From Acinetobacter bouvetii (GTDB taxonomy: Bacteria > Pseudomonadota > Gammaproteobacteria > Pseudomonadales > Moraxellaceae), in the NCBI RefSeq assembly GCF_902753875.1, contig NZ_CADDTS010000048.1, forward strand, positions 186,001 to 250,000: a DNA stretch of 64,000 nucleotides, read 5' to 3'. Shown one piece after another: positions 34,551 to 43,571 of the stretch. Made by a program: the position numbers and the translations under genes. Below the pieces are notes generated by a model. It saw only the letters and a list, made by a program, of their open reading frames with translations. It did not search any database and was not told the DNA's origin. The stretch's first letter is position 1; the number at the start of each line of letters is the position of its first letter.

Positions 34551-35633
34551 TTATTTAGGAAATGCACCTTCTACACCTTTGACGTAATAATTGGTTTGGG
34601 CTAAATCTGCATCGGTTAAGGATTTACCTTTTGCCACCAGCAAACTGCCATCCTGTTTATAGATAGGACCGGTGAATGGATGCAAGCTGCCTTTTTGCAG
34701 AGCATTACGCACGGCTATTGCTTTGGCTTTCATTTCAGGTGTTGTCGATGGGCCAAAATTTTCAATGTTCACCGCGCCTTGTTTGACCCCATATTTAATG
34801 GCAGAAGTTTTCCAGGTTTTGGCCGCAACCTGTTTCATCACCGGCTGATAAATTTTTTCCCAATGCAGTACAGCTGCCGCCAGATGTGCCTTCGGCCCAA
34901 ATTTGCTCATGTCCGAGTTCCAGCCAAAGGCATAAACGCCCTTTTGCTGTGCGGCCTGTACCACTGCTGGCGAGTCGGTATTCTGCATCAACACATCAGC
35001 TTTTTGTGCAATCAGCGCCAAGGCAGCTTCACGCTCCTTGCCCGGATTAAACCAGGTATTTGCCCAGATTACCTTGGTTTTCACTTTAGGATTGACACTT
35101 TGCGCGCCTAATGTATAGGCATTGATGTTACGCACCACTTCAGGAATCGGAAAAGAGGCCACGACACCAATGGTATCGGTCTTGGTTTTTTGGCCCGCCA
35201 CCACGCCCAGCATATAGGCACCTTCATAGGTACGCGTTTCATATACCCCGAGGTTTTTAGCCTGCTTGTAGCCCGTAGCATGCATAAAGACGGTATTTGG
35301 AAACTGCTTGGCGACTTTTTCCATCGCGTTCATATAGCCAAACGATGTACCAAAAATGACCTTATTGCCCTGCTGTGCCAGATTACGAATCACACGTTCT
35401 GCATCGGCAGTTTCAGGGACATTTTCAATAAAGGTGGTTTGATATTGACCAGCCAAAGCTTTTTCTGCCTTCACCCGACCTTGTTCATGAGAATAAGACC
35501 AGCCGTGGTCACTGGTTGGCCCCAAATAGATAAAAGCCGCTTTTTCTTTGGCCTGAGACTGACTCGGAATCAGGATGGCTAAACTGCCTAAAACCAGAAA
35601 AGCACTTGCCAAAGTTTTCTTGTTTAAATTCAT
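34551..35633 (-). CDS. BMP-family periplasmic binding protein, paralogue 2
   Basis: 360 residues from ATG at 35633 (MNLNKKTLASAF), with GGTGGAG 7 bases upstream; the longer frame to 35705 is not needed. Signal peptide ends near PSQSQAKEK. Very similar in sequence to paralogue 1 throughout, including the NTDSPAVVQAAQQKGVYAFGW segment. It has no ATPase or permease of its own and probably feeds the transporter at 28244-31904, widening its substrate range. Confidence 0.88.
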   Translation of the reverse strand: MNLNKKTLASAFLVLGSLAILIPSQSQAKEKAAFIYLGPTSDHGWSYSHEQGRVKAEKALAGQYQTTFIENVPETADAERVIRNLAQQGNKVIFGTSFGYMNAMEKVAKQFPNTVFMHATGYKQAKNLGVYETRTYEGAYMLGVVAGQKTKTDTIGVVASFPIPEVVRNINAYTLGAQSVNPKVKTKVIWANTWFNPGKEREAALALIAQKADVLMQNTDSPAVVQAAQQKGVYAFGWNSDMSKFGPKAHLAAAVLHWEKIYQPVMKQVAAKTWKTSAIKYGVKQGAVNIENFGPSTTPEMKAKAIAVRNALQKGSLHPFTGPIYKQDGSLLVAKGKSLTDADLAQTNYYVKGVEGAFPK

Positions 35634-35706
35634 CAATGCAACTCCACCTAATATGTATTTAAAGCCAATATTTATTAAAAAGATTTTTAAAATCAGTTGA
35701 AACAAA

Positions 35707-35721
35707 GCAATTAATATTCCA
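35707..35721 (-). promoter_or_regulatory. Sigma-54-type promoter before binding protein 2
   Basis: TGGAATATTAATTGC (35721-35707, minus strand) keeps GG and GC ten bases apart, with predicted start about 35695. It is very like the element before binding protein 1. The -24 part (TGGAAT) departs from TGGCAC at two positions. Confidence 0.45.
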
Positions 35722-35814
35722 ACTTATTAAAACTGAATCTTTTAGCGTTCAATATTTAAAAATTTTTTATTGGATTAAAATAGATTTAAAAAATAATGAT
35801 GCGTGAAAAATTAA

Positions 35815-36300
35815 TTATCTTTTGGACCAAAAGCTGTTTTGCAATTCGGCTATTTCATCTTCCAGTTCAGGCACTGGACCAATCAGTTCCACCTCTTTTT
35901 GGCAATGGGAAAATACATAGGCAGAAGAAACGCTCATGGTTGGGTTTTCATCATGGTTACCGGTACATTCCAACAGTTTTTCTTCGGTCATGCCATACAC
36001 AACACGGCCGATATTGGCCCAATAAATGGTGCCAGAACACATACAGCAAGGCTCTACCGCAGTATATAAGGTACATTGCCATAAATATTCAGCTGGATAG
36101 TTTGTGGCTGCAATACGGGCCAGAGTCGATTCGGCATGGTTGACGGTATCCATATTACATTGGGTCAAAAGGACAGTTTCATGGTCGGGTGCAACCAGAA
36201 CCGCACCAAAAGGATGATGTCCCAAGCTGATGGCACGCTTGCCGACATCATTGGAAAGTTTCAGGAATTTAATGATCTGCGCTTGACTCGGGCTATTCAT
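35815..36300 (-). CDS. Guanine-deaminase-type protein of the cytidine deaminase superfamily
   Basis: 161 residues, cytoplasmic. Zinc/catalytic motifs HAE (VNHAESTLARIA, near 55) and PCCMC (VEPCCMCSGTIYWANIGRVVYG, near 83-87) are intact. Length and the GHHPFGAVLVAPD segment fit the GuaD/TadA-like group acting on free bases: guanine to xanthine is the likely reaction in this setting. A tRNA-editing role is unlikely given the purine cluster. Monocistronic or first after the Rieske gene, with a hairpin between. Confidence 0.78.
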   Translation of the reverse strand: MNSPSQAQIIKFLKLSNDVGKRAISLGHHPFGAVLVAPDHETVLLTQCNMDTVNHAESTLARIAATNYPAEYLWQCTLYTAVEPCCMCSGTIYWANIGRVVYGMTEEKLLECTGNHDENPTMSVSSAYVFSHCQKEVELIGPVPELEDEIAELQNSFWSKR

Positions 36301-36345
36301 GATTTGTGCTGCTCTTTAATATAAATTGGACAGTGACCTTAAAAT

Positions 36346-36377
36346 AAAAAAGCACCTTTAATATAAAAGTGCTTTTT
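36346..36377. terminator. Terminator-like hairpin between Rieske and deaminase genes
   Basis: AAAAAGCACC...TTTAATATAAAAGTGCTTTTT (36346-36377) gives a stem of AAAAAGCAC with GTGCTTTTT, with T runs on both sides. It follows the Rieske gene on the minus strand. Confidence 0.65.
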
Positions 36378-36386
36378 AAAAACTAT

Positions 36387-37442
36387 TTAAACGATATAGC
36401 GTTTAGATAATCCCCACTCGGCCAATATGCGGCGATATGTGGTTGAGGATCGATCCGCTTCAAAATGGGCTTCCATACTAATATCTAGCGGCAACTCTTC
36501 CGGTTTTTGACTTTCAACCATATCCTGGTCTTCGGCAAAAATTTGCGCATTAAAATCGTACACTGCCTGTAAATCACCGGTGGTATCAAAGTTTCGGGTC
36601 AGTGGCACAAACAGGCGGGTTTTATTGTGTGATACCGGACAACACGCATTTAAAATTTTAAGGATGCCATCATTGGGAAAATACACCTTCAATGTTGCTG
36701 AAAACGGTGGATACACATCAAACTCACGGGTCCACATAAAGCCTTCTGGCTCCAGATACTGCACGCTATGCGGATAGTTGCTGACGTTGGAAATGTAGAT
36801 GCTCTTTAAGCCGTAGTCTGTGCGTTCAGTATGGTATTTCGGTACCATCTGATTTTCACGGTCAGCAAATGCCTGATGATGCACCCAGGCAAAGTGTGCA
36901 ACATCAATAAAACCCTCCAGCTGTCGACCGCTAGAACCACCAATATCCACGAATGGTGGCAAAATGGCTTGATGACCTTCAGCTTCCCAGGTTTCCAGCA
37001 CCGGGAAATTCGCCTCGCTTTCATCACGGCTAAATAAACTGGTCCAAATCAGGCCATATTTTTCCACCACAGGAAATTTGGTTAGGCTGAAACGCCCAGA
37101 GATTTTTGTCAGTTCTGGCTGTGCCGGAATTTTTGAGCATTTACCTTCGGCATTGTAATGTAAACCATGATAAGGACAGACGATTTCTTCACCTTGTACC
37201 CAGCCCTTGGTCAGTGGTACACCACGGTGCGGACAGATATCGCGCACCAAATGAATGCGGCCGCTTTCAGTTTTATACAGTGCCATTTTCACATCCAGCA
37301 ATATGACTTGTTGTGGTGTGGTACTGACGTCCTGAATACGTGCAACCGGATACCAATGCTGCGCCAAAATATTCCAGTCAGATGGATCAAACGCACTACC
37401 ATTGGGTTGAGTAAATAGATTGAGTACTGGTATTGCGTTCAT
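36387..37442 (-). CDS. Rieske non-heme iron oxygenase, HpxD-like
   Basis: 351 residues, VanA/aromatic-ring-hydroxylase alpha-subunit type. Rieske cluster ligands Cys70, His72 (CPHRG) and Cys89, His92 (CPYHG); mononuclear iron site in EGFIDVAHFAWVHHQAF near 180-195. In Klebsiella HpxDE a Rieske oxygenase and a reductase oxidise hypoxanthine to urate in place of xanthine dehydrogenase. That role fits this locus, but no flavin/ferredoxin reductase gene lies in the window. Divergent from lysR. Confidence 0.82.
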   Translation of the reverse strand: MNAIPVLNLFTQPNGSAFDPSDWNILAQHWYPVARIQDVSTTPQQVILLDVKMALYKTESGRIHLVRDICPHRGVPLTKGWVQGEEIVCPYHGLHYNAEGKCSKIPAQPELTKISGRFSLTKFPVVEKYGLIWTSLFSRDESEANFPVLETWEAEGHQAILPPFVDIGGSSGRQLEGFIDVAHFAWVHHQAFADRENQMVPKYHTERTDYGLKSIYISNVSNYPHSVQYLEPEGFMWTREFDVYPPFSATLKVYFPNDGILKILNACCPVSHNKTRLFVPLTRNFDTTGDLQAVYDFNAQIFAEDQDMVESQKPEELPLDISMEAHFEADRSSTTYRRILAEWGLSKRYIV

Positions 37443-37541
37443 ATAAAACCCTTTTCTTTAATTTCGTGGCTAAGCTTTTCAAGGTCAAAAACAATGACCT
37501 TTTGCTTTAACTTGTAATTGAAATTAAATGATTTTTTAGCT

Positions 37542-37588
37542 TTCTGTCTATTAGAATGTTTCGTACTTCTTATTCTAAAAAATAGAAC
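37542..37588. promoter_or_regulatory. Two TTCT-N7-AGAA boxes in the Rieske / lysR divergent region
   Basis: TTCTGTCTATTAGAA (37542-37556) and ATTCTAAAAAATAGAAC (37572-37588) share the inverted form TTCT-N7-AGAA with the box at 33225-33239. T-N11-A inverted repeats of this kind are the normal target of LysR-type regulators; the adjacent lysR product is the obvious candidate. Confidence 0.5.
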
Positions 37589-37633
37589 ACATTCGGTTTA
37601 TTTGAAGGTTTTTAAAAATCATCACGGCCACTT

Positions 37634-37648
37634 TGGCATAGAACTCGC
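37634..37648 (+). promoter_or_regulatory. Weak sigma-54-type promoter before lysR
   Basis: TGGCATAGAACTCGC (37634-37648) has GG and GC ten bases apart; the -12 part (TCGCA) departs from TTGCW. Predicted start about 37660, 51 bases before the gene. Confidence 0.35.
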
Positions 37649-37710
37649 ATAGCCAGCAGCATGATGCACTATAAGCAAGACCATACGGCAAATTTGCCCC
37701 CAGTACCTTT

Positions 37711-38634
37711 ATGAATACACCTTTTTCACGTTTTTCCGAATATTTTATCGCGGTCGCCAAAACCGGAAGTCTGCGCAAAGCAGCTGATCAGCTGTTTATT
37801 TCTGTTTCTGCGGTACACCGTCAAATCGCCCTGGCTGAAGAAGAGTTGGGCATCATTTTGTTTGAGCGTTTGCCGAATGGCTTAAAGCTGACTTTAGCCG
37901 GTGAATTGCTCTATGCTGACCTGCTGAAATGGCAAAAAGAATTTCAACATACCCGCATCCGTTTTGATGAAATTCAGGGACTGAATCGGGGCACCATCGA
38001 ATTTGGTCTGATCTCGGCTTTAAGCGATGGTTTTATCATGCAGTCGATGCAGTATATGTATGAAAACTATCCCTGGATTCATTTTAATATTCGGGTGGCA
38101 GACAGCGAAATTATTGCGAAAAAAATTATGGATGCCGAATTGGATTTTGGTTTAATTCTCAATCCCAAAGCGCATCATCATCTGGAAGTGATTCATTTTC
38201 TGGAATTGCCGGTCGGTTTTGTCATGAGCAACACGCATCCTCTAGTTAATGCTGAAAAAATCTATTTTTCCGATACCTTAAGCGACAATCATTTTATTCC
38301 CTCTGAACCGCTGATTATTCATGATTATGTGCAGGCCCTCTATAAGCACCATCAATTTATTCCGGCTAGAAAAACCGAATCCAATGATATCCGGCTGATG
38401 AATGCCCTGATTCAGAAAAATTTAGGCATTGGTATTTTAAGCTTTCTGGATGTTTTGCCTTATCTGGAACGCAAGGAACTGGTGTTTAAACCAATTCTGG
38501 AAAAAGGTCTGCATCCCCTGACCATTGCACTTTGTGTTGCACCGAAACGTCAAGTTTCCAGAGCCTCGCAGTTAATGATTAAACACATTAGTGAACAGAT
38601 GGAAGCTTTAAAGCTGCAAGTTCCGGCACTGTAA
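37711..38634 (+). CDS. LysR-family transcriptional regulator
   Basis: 307 residues. N-terminal winged helix-turn-helix at 6-65 (FIAVAKTGSLRKAADQLFISVSAVHRQIALAEEELG) and a two-lobed effector domain from about 90. Located between the Rieske and 8-oxoguanine deaminase genes, it probably controls both and the first BMP operon, judging by the shared TTCT-N7-AGAA boxes. The effector is likely a purine. Confidence 0.9.
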   Translation: MNTPFSRFSEYFIAVAKTGSLRKAADQLFISVSAVHRQIALAEEELGIILFERLPNGLKLTLAGELLYADLLKWQKEFQHTRIRFDEIQGLNRGTIEFGLISALSDGFIMQSMQYMYENYPWIHFNIRVADSEIIAKKIMDAELDFGLILNPKAHHHLEVIHFLELPVGFVMSNTHPLVNAEKIYFSDTLSDNHFIPSEPLIIHDYVQALYKHHQFIPARKTESNDIRLMNALIQKNLGIGILSFLDVLPYLERKELVFKPILEKGLHPLTIALCVAPKRQVSRASQLMIKHISEQMEALKLQVPAL

Positions 38635-38652
38635 TCCTAGAAATATATCAGT

Positions 38653-38667
38653 TGGTATAACTCTTGC
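38653..38667 (+). promoter_or_regulatory. Sigma-54-type promoter before 8-oxoguanine deaminase gene
   Basis: TGGTATAACTCTTGC (38653-38667) followed by TTTTTT: GG and GC ten bases apart, a perfect TTGCT -12 part, predicted start about 38679, 25 bases before the ATG. Confidence 0.55.
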
Positions 38668-38703
38668 TTTTTTAAATGAAATTTCAATGATTAAGGCGAT
38701 GTT

Positions 38704-40056
38704 ATGTCAACAATCTGGATTAAACATCCACTGGCAATCTTTACCGGCAACCAAAGTGATGCACGCGGTGGTCTGGTCATCCAATCAGGAAAAATTGTTG
38801 AACTGGTGCCTTTAGGCCAAACCCCAACCACACCTGTTGATGAAATATTTGATGCCAAAAATCTGGTGATCTTACCCGGCCTGATTAACAGCCATCATCA
38901 TTTTTATCAGACTTTGACCCGAGCCTGGGCACCTGTGGTAAATGCACCGCTTTTCCCCTGGCTTAAAACGCTGTATCCAGTATGGGCCAAGCTGAATCCG
39001 GAACAGCTCTATTTGGCGACCCAAGTGGCTTTGGCTGAATTATTGATGTCCGGCTGTACCTTTGCGGCAGATCACCATTATTTATTTCCCCAACAACTGC
39101 ATGATGCCATTGATATTCAAGTACAGGCGGCTGAAAGCTTAGGTATCCGTGTCATGTTGACCCGTGGTTCGATGAGTCTGGGTGAAGATCAGGGCGGTCT
39201 GCCACCGCAGCATACAGTGCAGGATATGCAAACCATCTTGCTCGATTCGGAAAGGCTGATCTCGAAATATCATGACCGCAGTGCAGATGCGATGGTGAAT
39301 ATTGCCCTTGCACCCTGTTCTCCTTTTTCGGTCACGCAGGAAATTATGCGTGAAAGTGCCCAACTGGCACAGCAGCATGATGTGCGACTGCATACCCATC
39401 TGGCTGAAACTCTGGATGAAGAACAGTTCTGTCTGGAAAAATTTGGCCTGCGCACGGTCGATTATCTGGACAGTGTCGGCTGGTTAAATCACCGCACCTG
39501 GCTCGCGCATGGCATTCATTTTAATGCCGATGAAATTCGCCGTTTAGGTGCCGCACAGGTCGGCATCTGTCATTGTCCCCATTCCAATATGCGCCTAGCT
39601 TCCGGGATTTGTCCAACCGTAGATTTAATGCAAGCCGGTGCCAAAATTGGTTTGGGAGTAGACGGTTCTGCCTCTGGAGATGCGTCCAATTTAATTCTGG
39701 AAGCCCGTCAGGCCATGTATCTGCAACGACTGAAATATGGTGCTGAAGTGATTACTCCTGAACTGGCCTTGGGCTGGGTGACCAAAGGTTCAGCGCAATT
39801 ATTGGGTCGAGATCAACATCTGGGTGAAATTGCAGCTGACTTTCAGGCTGATCTGGCATTTTATACGCTGGATGACATTAAATTTTCAGGCAGTCATGAT
39901 CCCGTTGCAGCATTACTGCTCTGTGGCGCAGACCGTGCGGAACATGTCATGGTTAAAGGAAAATGGGTAGTTAAGGATCAACAAGTCCTTGGTCTTGATA
40001 TGGACAAATTATTGGCCGAACATCGTCAGGCCGCAAAAGATTTACTGGCCGCTTAA
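38704..40056 (+). CDS. 8-oxoguanine deaminase
   Basis: 450 residues, cytoplasmic zinc amidohydrolase. PGLINSHHHFYQTLTRAW (His64, His66 as metal ligands) is the distinctive start of this family, followed by THLAET near 238, LAHGIHF near 270 and GVDGSASGDASNL near 320. It converts 8-oxoguanine to urate and ammonia, which feeds straight into the hpxO pathway nearby. Same strand as lysR, 70 bases after it, but with its own promoter. Confidence 0.85.
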   Translation: MSTIWIKHPLAIFTGNQSDARGGLVIQSGKIVELVPLGQTPTTPVDEIFDAKNLVILPGLINSHHHFYQTLTRAWAPVVNAPLFPWLKTLYPVWAKLNPEQLYLATQVALAELLMSGCTFAADHHYLFPQQLHDAIDIQVQAAESLGIRVMLTRGSMSLGEDQGGLPPQHTVQDMQTILLDSERLISKYHDRSADAMVNIALAPCSPFSVTQEIMRESAQLAQQHDVRLHTHLAETLDEEQFCLEKFGLRTVDYLDSVGWLNHRTWLAHGIHFNADEIRRLGAAQVGICHCPHSNMRLASGICPTVDLMQAGAKIGLGVDGSASGDASNLILEARQAMYLQRLKYGAEVITPELALGWVTKGSAQLLGRDQHLGEIAADFQADLAFYTLDDIKFSGSHDPVAALLLCGADRAEHVMVKGKWVVKDQQVLGLDMDKLLAEHRQAAKDLLAA

Positions 40057-40127
40057 GCGATGTGTTCTATGTATCTTAGTCATTGAAATGATGGCTAAGA
40101 TACAACTCACAGATCATTGCAATCGAA

Positions 40128-41015
40128 CTAAGCCCAAATCACCAGTATAGCGGCAATGACCACCAGTAATAGTCCCCAATGCTCTGCCTTGGCCAGTTTT
40201 TCTTTAAAAAAGTAAGTGGAAATGAGTAGGCTAAACAGGATTTCAATCTGCCCCAGTGTTTTGACAATCGCGACAGATTGCATGCTCATGGCGGTAAACC
40301 AGCCCAAGGAAGCGATAAAGCTGCAGACACTGACTTTAAAAGTTAAACCTATTCTTGCCCACATGTCTTTTAAAGTGTGACGACTAAATAAACTTAAATA
40401 GATCAGCATGCTGAGACATTGAAAGCCAATAATGCTGACCAATACCCATGCCGCACGATGAATAAATGGTAGCTGCGGTAGCTCCAGACTGGCTTCGCGA
40501 ACCAGTAAAGAGGTAATGGCAAAACATAATCCACTGCCAATCCCAATCAATAAAGTCGGCAGGGAGAGTTTTTCTGCTCTTGGACCCTTACTGAGCAAAA
40601 ATACCGCGAGACCACCTAATCCCACCCCAAACCAGGCCAGTGCACTTAACTCATCACTGAGTAATGAGGCACCAATCAGTGCAGCCAAAATGGCTTCACT
40701 TTTCGCCAGTCCCACGCCAATGGCATAATTTTTTTGTTTAAATAGCTGCACCATTAGTGCCGTTGCCGCGATCTGACTGATCCCGGCAATGACAATGTAA
40801 ATCCAAAATCTTGGAGTAAAAGTGACAGCAAATGGAATGGGGTGATAATGATATAAACAGGACAAGTAAATGATAGCAAAGGGAAAACCGAACAGAAAAC
40901 GTGCCAGCGTCACGCCATACACATCTACAGTCGTACTCAGCTGCTTTTGAAACGCATTACGCCAAGCCTGCATAAATGCAGCCATGAGGGTAAAGAGAAT
41001 CCATATAGATGCCAT
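40128..41015 (-). CDS. EamA/DMT-superfamily transporter
   Basis: 295 residues, ten predicted membrane helices in two EamA repeats (FMQAWRNAFQKQLSTTVDVYGVTLARFLFGFPF; LLVREASLELPQLPFIHRAAWVLVSIIGF). Inner-membrane drug/metabolite transporter, probably an exporter; substrate unknown. Convergent with the 8-oxoguanine deaminase gene. Confidence 0.85.
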   Translation of the reverse strand: MASIWILFTLMAAFMQAWRNAFQKQLSTTVDVYGVTLARFLFGFPFAIIYLSCLYHYHPIPFAVTFTPRFWIYIVIAGISQIAATALMVQLFKQKNYAIGVGLAKSEAILAALIGASLLSDELSALAWFGVGLGGLAVFLLSKGPRAEKLSLPTLLIGIGSGLCFAITSLLVREASLELPQLPFIHRAAWVLVSIIGFQCLSMLIYLSLFSRHTLKDMWARIGLTFKVSVCSFIASLGWFTAMSMQSVAIVKTLGQIEILFSLLISTYFFKEKLAKAEHWGLLLVVIAAILVIWA

Positions 41016-41135
41016 TACTCAACCAGATTAAAGCGTTAAAGTACTGTAATGTACTCCTTCAACATTGAATTGACGAATCTTTTTCCAGGAAAATGGTGAT
41101 TTTTATAAAAATGATCAGTAGAAAAATCCAATAAA

Positions 41136-41158
41136 AAACCCTTCATCACGAAGGGTTT
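41136..41158. terminator. Rho-independent terminator after hpxO
   Basis: AAACCCTTC (41136-41144) and GAAGGGTTT (41150-41158) pair around a 5-base loop, with an A run before; it follows the hpxO stop on the minus strand by about 25 bases. Confidence 0.7.
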
Positions 41159-41181
41159 ATACTACGTGAAATAGCCAATTA

Positions 41182-42339
41182 TTAATCTAATGGATTACCC
41201 ACAATATTGCTGATAATGCCTTTCATAATATGTGGCCCCTGTTCTTTTCTTAATTCTTCATACCATTCTTTGGTCACGACTTCATCTTTCATATGTGTGA
41301 CATCACAGCGTTTCCGTGCACGTAACACCAACTCATTGGCGCGTTCATTGCGTTTATTTTGATAACGCTTTAAAGCATCTTGTAGACCTAAGGTATTAAT
41401 TTGTAAGGCGCGGGCCAAATAAATCGCATCTTCCATGGCTTGGCATCCCCCCTGACCAATATCTGGCGTGGTACTGTGTGCTGCATCACCGACAATCACC
41501 ACACGGCCTTTATAAAATTGGGCAAAAGGTTCAATGTCATGAATTTCTACACGGTTGGTTTTTTGCTCATCCAATGCGTCAATTAAATGCTGCACCGGTG
41601 CACACCAGCCATTAAAATATTGTTTCAATAAATTTTTATATTCAGCTTTATTGTTTTCTAAACCGACTGGAAGTGGCACATCAAAGAAGAAATAAAATTT
41701 TCCGTCTGCCACAGGCATCAGTGAGACACGTTTTCCCTCACCGACAAAAGTCGTCCACTGGTCTGCCGGCGAAAGATCATCACGGATGTCGACCAAACCA
41801 TTCCAGTTAACATAACCCGCATAACGACGTGAAACCTGTTCACCCAATACATAGGCACGCGTAATCGAGTGGGTTCCATCGGCTCCAATCAACAAGTCAG
41901 TTTTAATTTCGCTACCATCGGCAAATTCAACCAGTACTCCATCTTCCTGTTCCTGTAGCGCAACCATTCTTTTGCCCAGTTGAATATCATCACGGCCAAA
42001 CTCATCCATTAGCATATTTTGCAAGTCGGCACGTGCCACCGGATACGGACGCTGTCCTACTTCTTCAATCAAGGGCAATAAACTGAATTGGGTCATGGTA
42101 TCGCCAGTCAAACCATCCATATACGCCAGCTGATCCATCTGACCGCCTAATTTGGCGACCTGTTCAGTCAGGCCCAGGTAATTCAAACATTTCACACCAT
42201 TTGACCAAAGAGAGATGGCTGCACCGACAGGTAAAATTTGCTCTGCTTGCTCATAGATGGTGACCTTATGTCCAAACTTTTTCAGTGCAATTCCTGTGGT
42301 TAATCCCCCCATCCCTGCACCAATAATTGTAATCTCCAT
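41182..42339 (-). CDS. hpxO: FAD-dependent urate hydroxylase
   Basis: 385 residues, class A flavoprotein monooxygenase. FAD-binding IGAGMGG at 6-12, the [15 protein letters not shown] segment near 155 and [22 protein letters not shown] near 285 are present. The run [31 protein letters not shown] is almost the same as I know for Klebsiella HpxO, so the call is specific: urate + NADH + O2 to 5-hydroxyisourate in the cytoplasm. Next steps are uraH and uraD, coded at 46349-47175. Divergent from alc over paired sigma-54-type promoters. Confidence 0.95.
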   Translation of the reverse strand: MEITIIGAGMGGLTTGIALKKFGHKVTIYEQAEQILPVGAAISLWSNGVKCLNYLGLTEQVAKLGGQMDQLAYMDGLTGDTMTQFSLLPLIEEVGQRPYPVARADLQNMLMDEFGRDDIQLGKRMVALQEQEDGVLVEFADGSEIKTDLLIGADGTHSITRAYVLGEQVSRRYAGYVNWNGLVDIRDDLSPADQWTTFVGEGKRVSLMPVADGKFYFFFDVPLPVGLENNKAEYKNLLKQYFNGWCAPVQHLIDALDEQKTNRVEIHDIEPFAQFYKGRVVIVGDAAHSTTPDIGQGGCQAMEDAIYLARALQINTLGLQDALKRYQNKRNERANELVLRARKRCDVTHMKDEVVTKEWYEELRKEQGPHIMKGIISNIVGNPLD

Positions 42340-42380
42340 CTATTTTCTCCTCTGAATATATTGTTTCTGCTCCTTAAAAA

Positions 42381-42447
42381 GCTAAAACCGTGCCATTTTT
42401 TCAAAAACATGCACCGATTTTTTTCAAAAGTTGGCACACGCTGTGCA
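42381..42447. promoter_or_regulatory. Divergent sigma-54-type promoters, hpxO and alc
   Basis: Minus strand, hpxO: TGGCACGGTTTTAGC (42395-42381), predicted start about 42369. Plus strand, alc: TGGCACACGCTGTGC (42432-42446), predicted start about 42458. Both contain the full TGGCAC -24 part and GG/GC ten bases apart; each -12 part has one change from TTGC. Confidence 0.65.
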
Positions 42448-42552
42448 TCAACATGGATCTAAACACGAGTTTTTATAGGGCCTTAAGCTGAAGTTGGGCC
42501 TGTTTATAAAAATTAATATTCACGTTATTAGTAGTTTGAATGGAAAATAACT

Positions 42553-43560
42553 ATGGCAACATTAATTGCACCTATTTTTGATCTTCCTGTGCATATACAA
42601 CAACTCACCAACTTGGCAGATAGCAGAATTGGTGCAGAAGTACTTGAATGTTCAGATGATTTTTTTGCTGAAGCAAATCGAATGCTGCAATTTGATGCCC
42701 CGATTTTTGTCGAAGACAAGTTTGATGATCATGGCAAATGGATGGATGGTTGGGAAACCCGTCGTAAACGTCACGCCGGCTATGACTGGGCCATCATTCA
42801 GCTTGGGGTCGCAGGAACCATTCAGGCAATGGATATAGACACCACCTTTTTTACCGGGAACTATCCGGCGTCGGCTGCGGTTGAAGCCTGTTATGCACCA
42901 AATGGTGACTTAAGCACAGCAACATGGCACTCAATTTTACCAAATAGTAAATTAGGTCCGGGCCAGCACCATATTTTTGAAGTCTCTTCCGAGCAAGTGT
43001 TTAGCCATGTGCGCTTAAATATTTTCCCAGATGGCGGTGTAGCACGCTTTAAAGTTTATGGTGAAGTCAAAATTCAGGTTCAGGATCGTGATCAGGTACT
43101 GGATTTGCTGGCGCTGGAAAATGGCGGTCGGGTTATTGCTTATAGTGATGCGCACTTTGGGCATCCGCGTAATCTGATTAATCCGGGTCGTGGTATAAAT
43201 ATGGGCGATGGCTGGGAAACCAAACGCCGCCGTGAACCCGGTTTCGACTGGTGTATTTTGGCCTTGGGACAAAGTGGTGCAATCGAAAAAATTGATATTG
43301 ATACTGCCCACTTCAAAGGGAACTTCCCTGCACAAGTTTCTATACAGGCGATTGATATCGAAAATGCAACCGATCAACAGTTGATTCCGCAAAGCATGTT
43401 CTGGCCATATCTTTTAGAAGCACAAGACATGCAAATGGATCATATTCATAGCTTTATAGAAGAAATTTTACAGCATGAAAAAATTTCCCATATTCGGGTG
43501 AACATGATTCCAGATGGCGGGATTAGCCGTATCCGTTTATGGGGAAAAACTGCAAAATAA
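42553..43560 (+). CDS. alc: Allantoicase
   Basis: 335 residues, two tandem jelly-roll repeats as in all allantoicases: the first ends in VRLNIFPDGGVARFKVYG (about 153-170), the second in IRVNMIPDGGISRIRLWG (about 315-332). Each repeat has the GDGWETKRR / MDGWETRRKR motif. Hydrolyses allantoate to ureidoglycolate and urea in the cytoplasm. Followed by allA in the same direction, 11 bases apart. Confidence 0.95.
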   Translation: MATLIAPIFDLPVHIQQLTNLADSRIGAEVLECSDDFFAEANRMLQFDAPIFVEDKFDDHGKWMDGWETRRKRHAGYDWAIIQLGVAGTIQAMDIDTTFFTGNYPASAAVEACYAPNGDLSTATWHSILPNSKLGPGQHHIFEVSSEQVFSHVRLNIFPDGGVARFKVYGEVKIQVQDRDQVLDLLALENGGRVIAYSDAHFGHPRNLINPGRGINMGDGWETKRRREPGFDWCILALGQSGAIEKIDIDTAHFKGNFPAQVSIQAIDIENATDQQLIPQSMFWPYLLEAQDMQMDHIHSFIEEILQHEKISHIRVNMIPDGGISRIRLWGKTAK

Positions 43561-43571
43561 ATGTGAATACT

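Noticed and set aside
34680-35111. 143-codon plus-strand ORF opposite BMP paralogue 2
   Set aside because: Antisense to a well supported binding protein; similar shadows appear opposite paralogue 1.
37688-37702. Additional -24/-12-like element on the minus strand toward the Rieske gene
   Set aside because: TGGGGGCAAATTTGC has the right spacing but lies almost 250 bases from the gene and next to the lysR start; likely chance.
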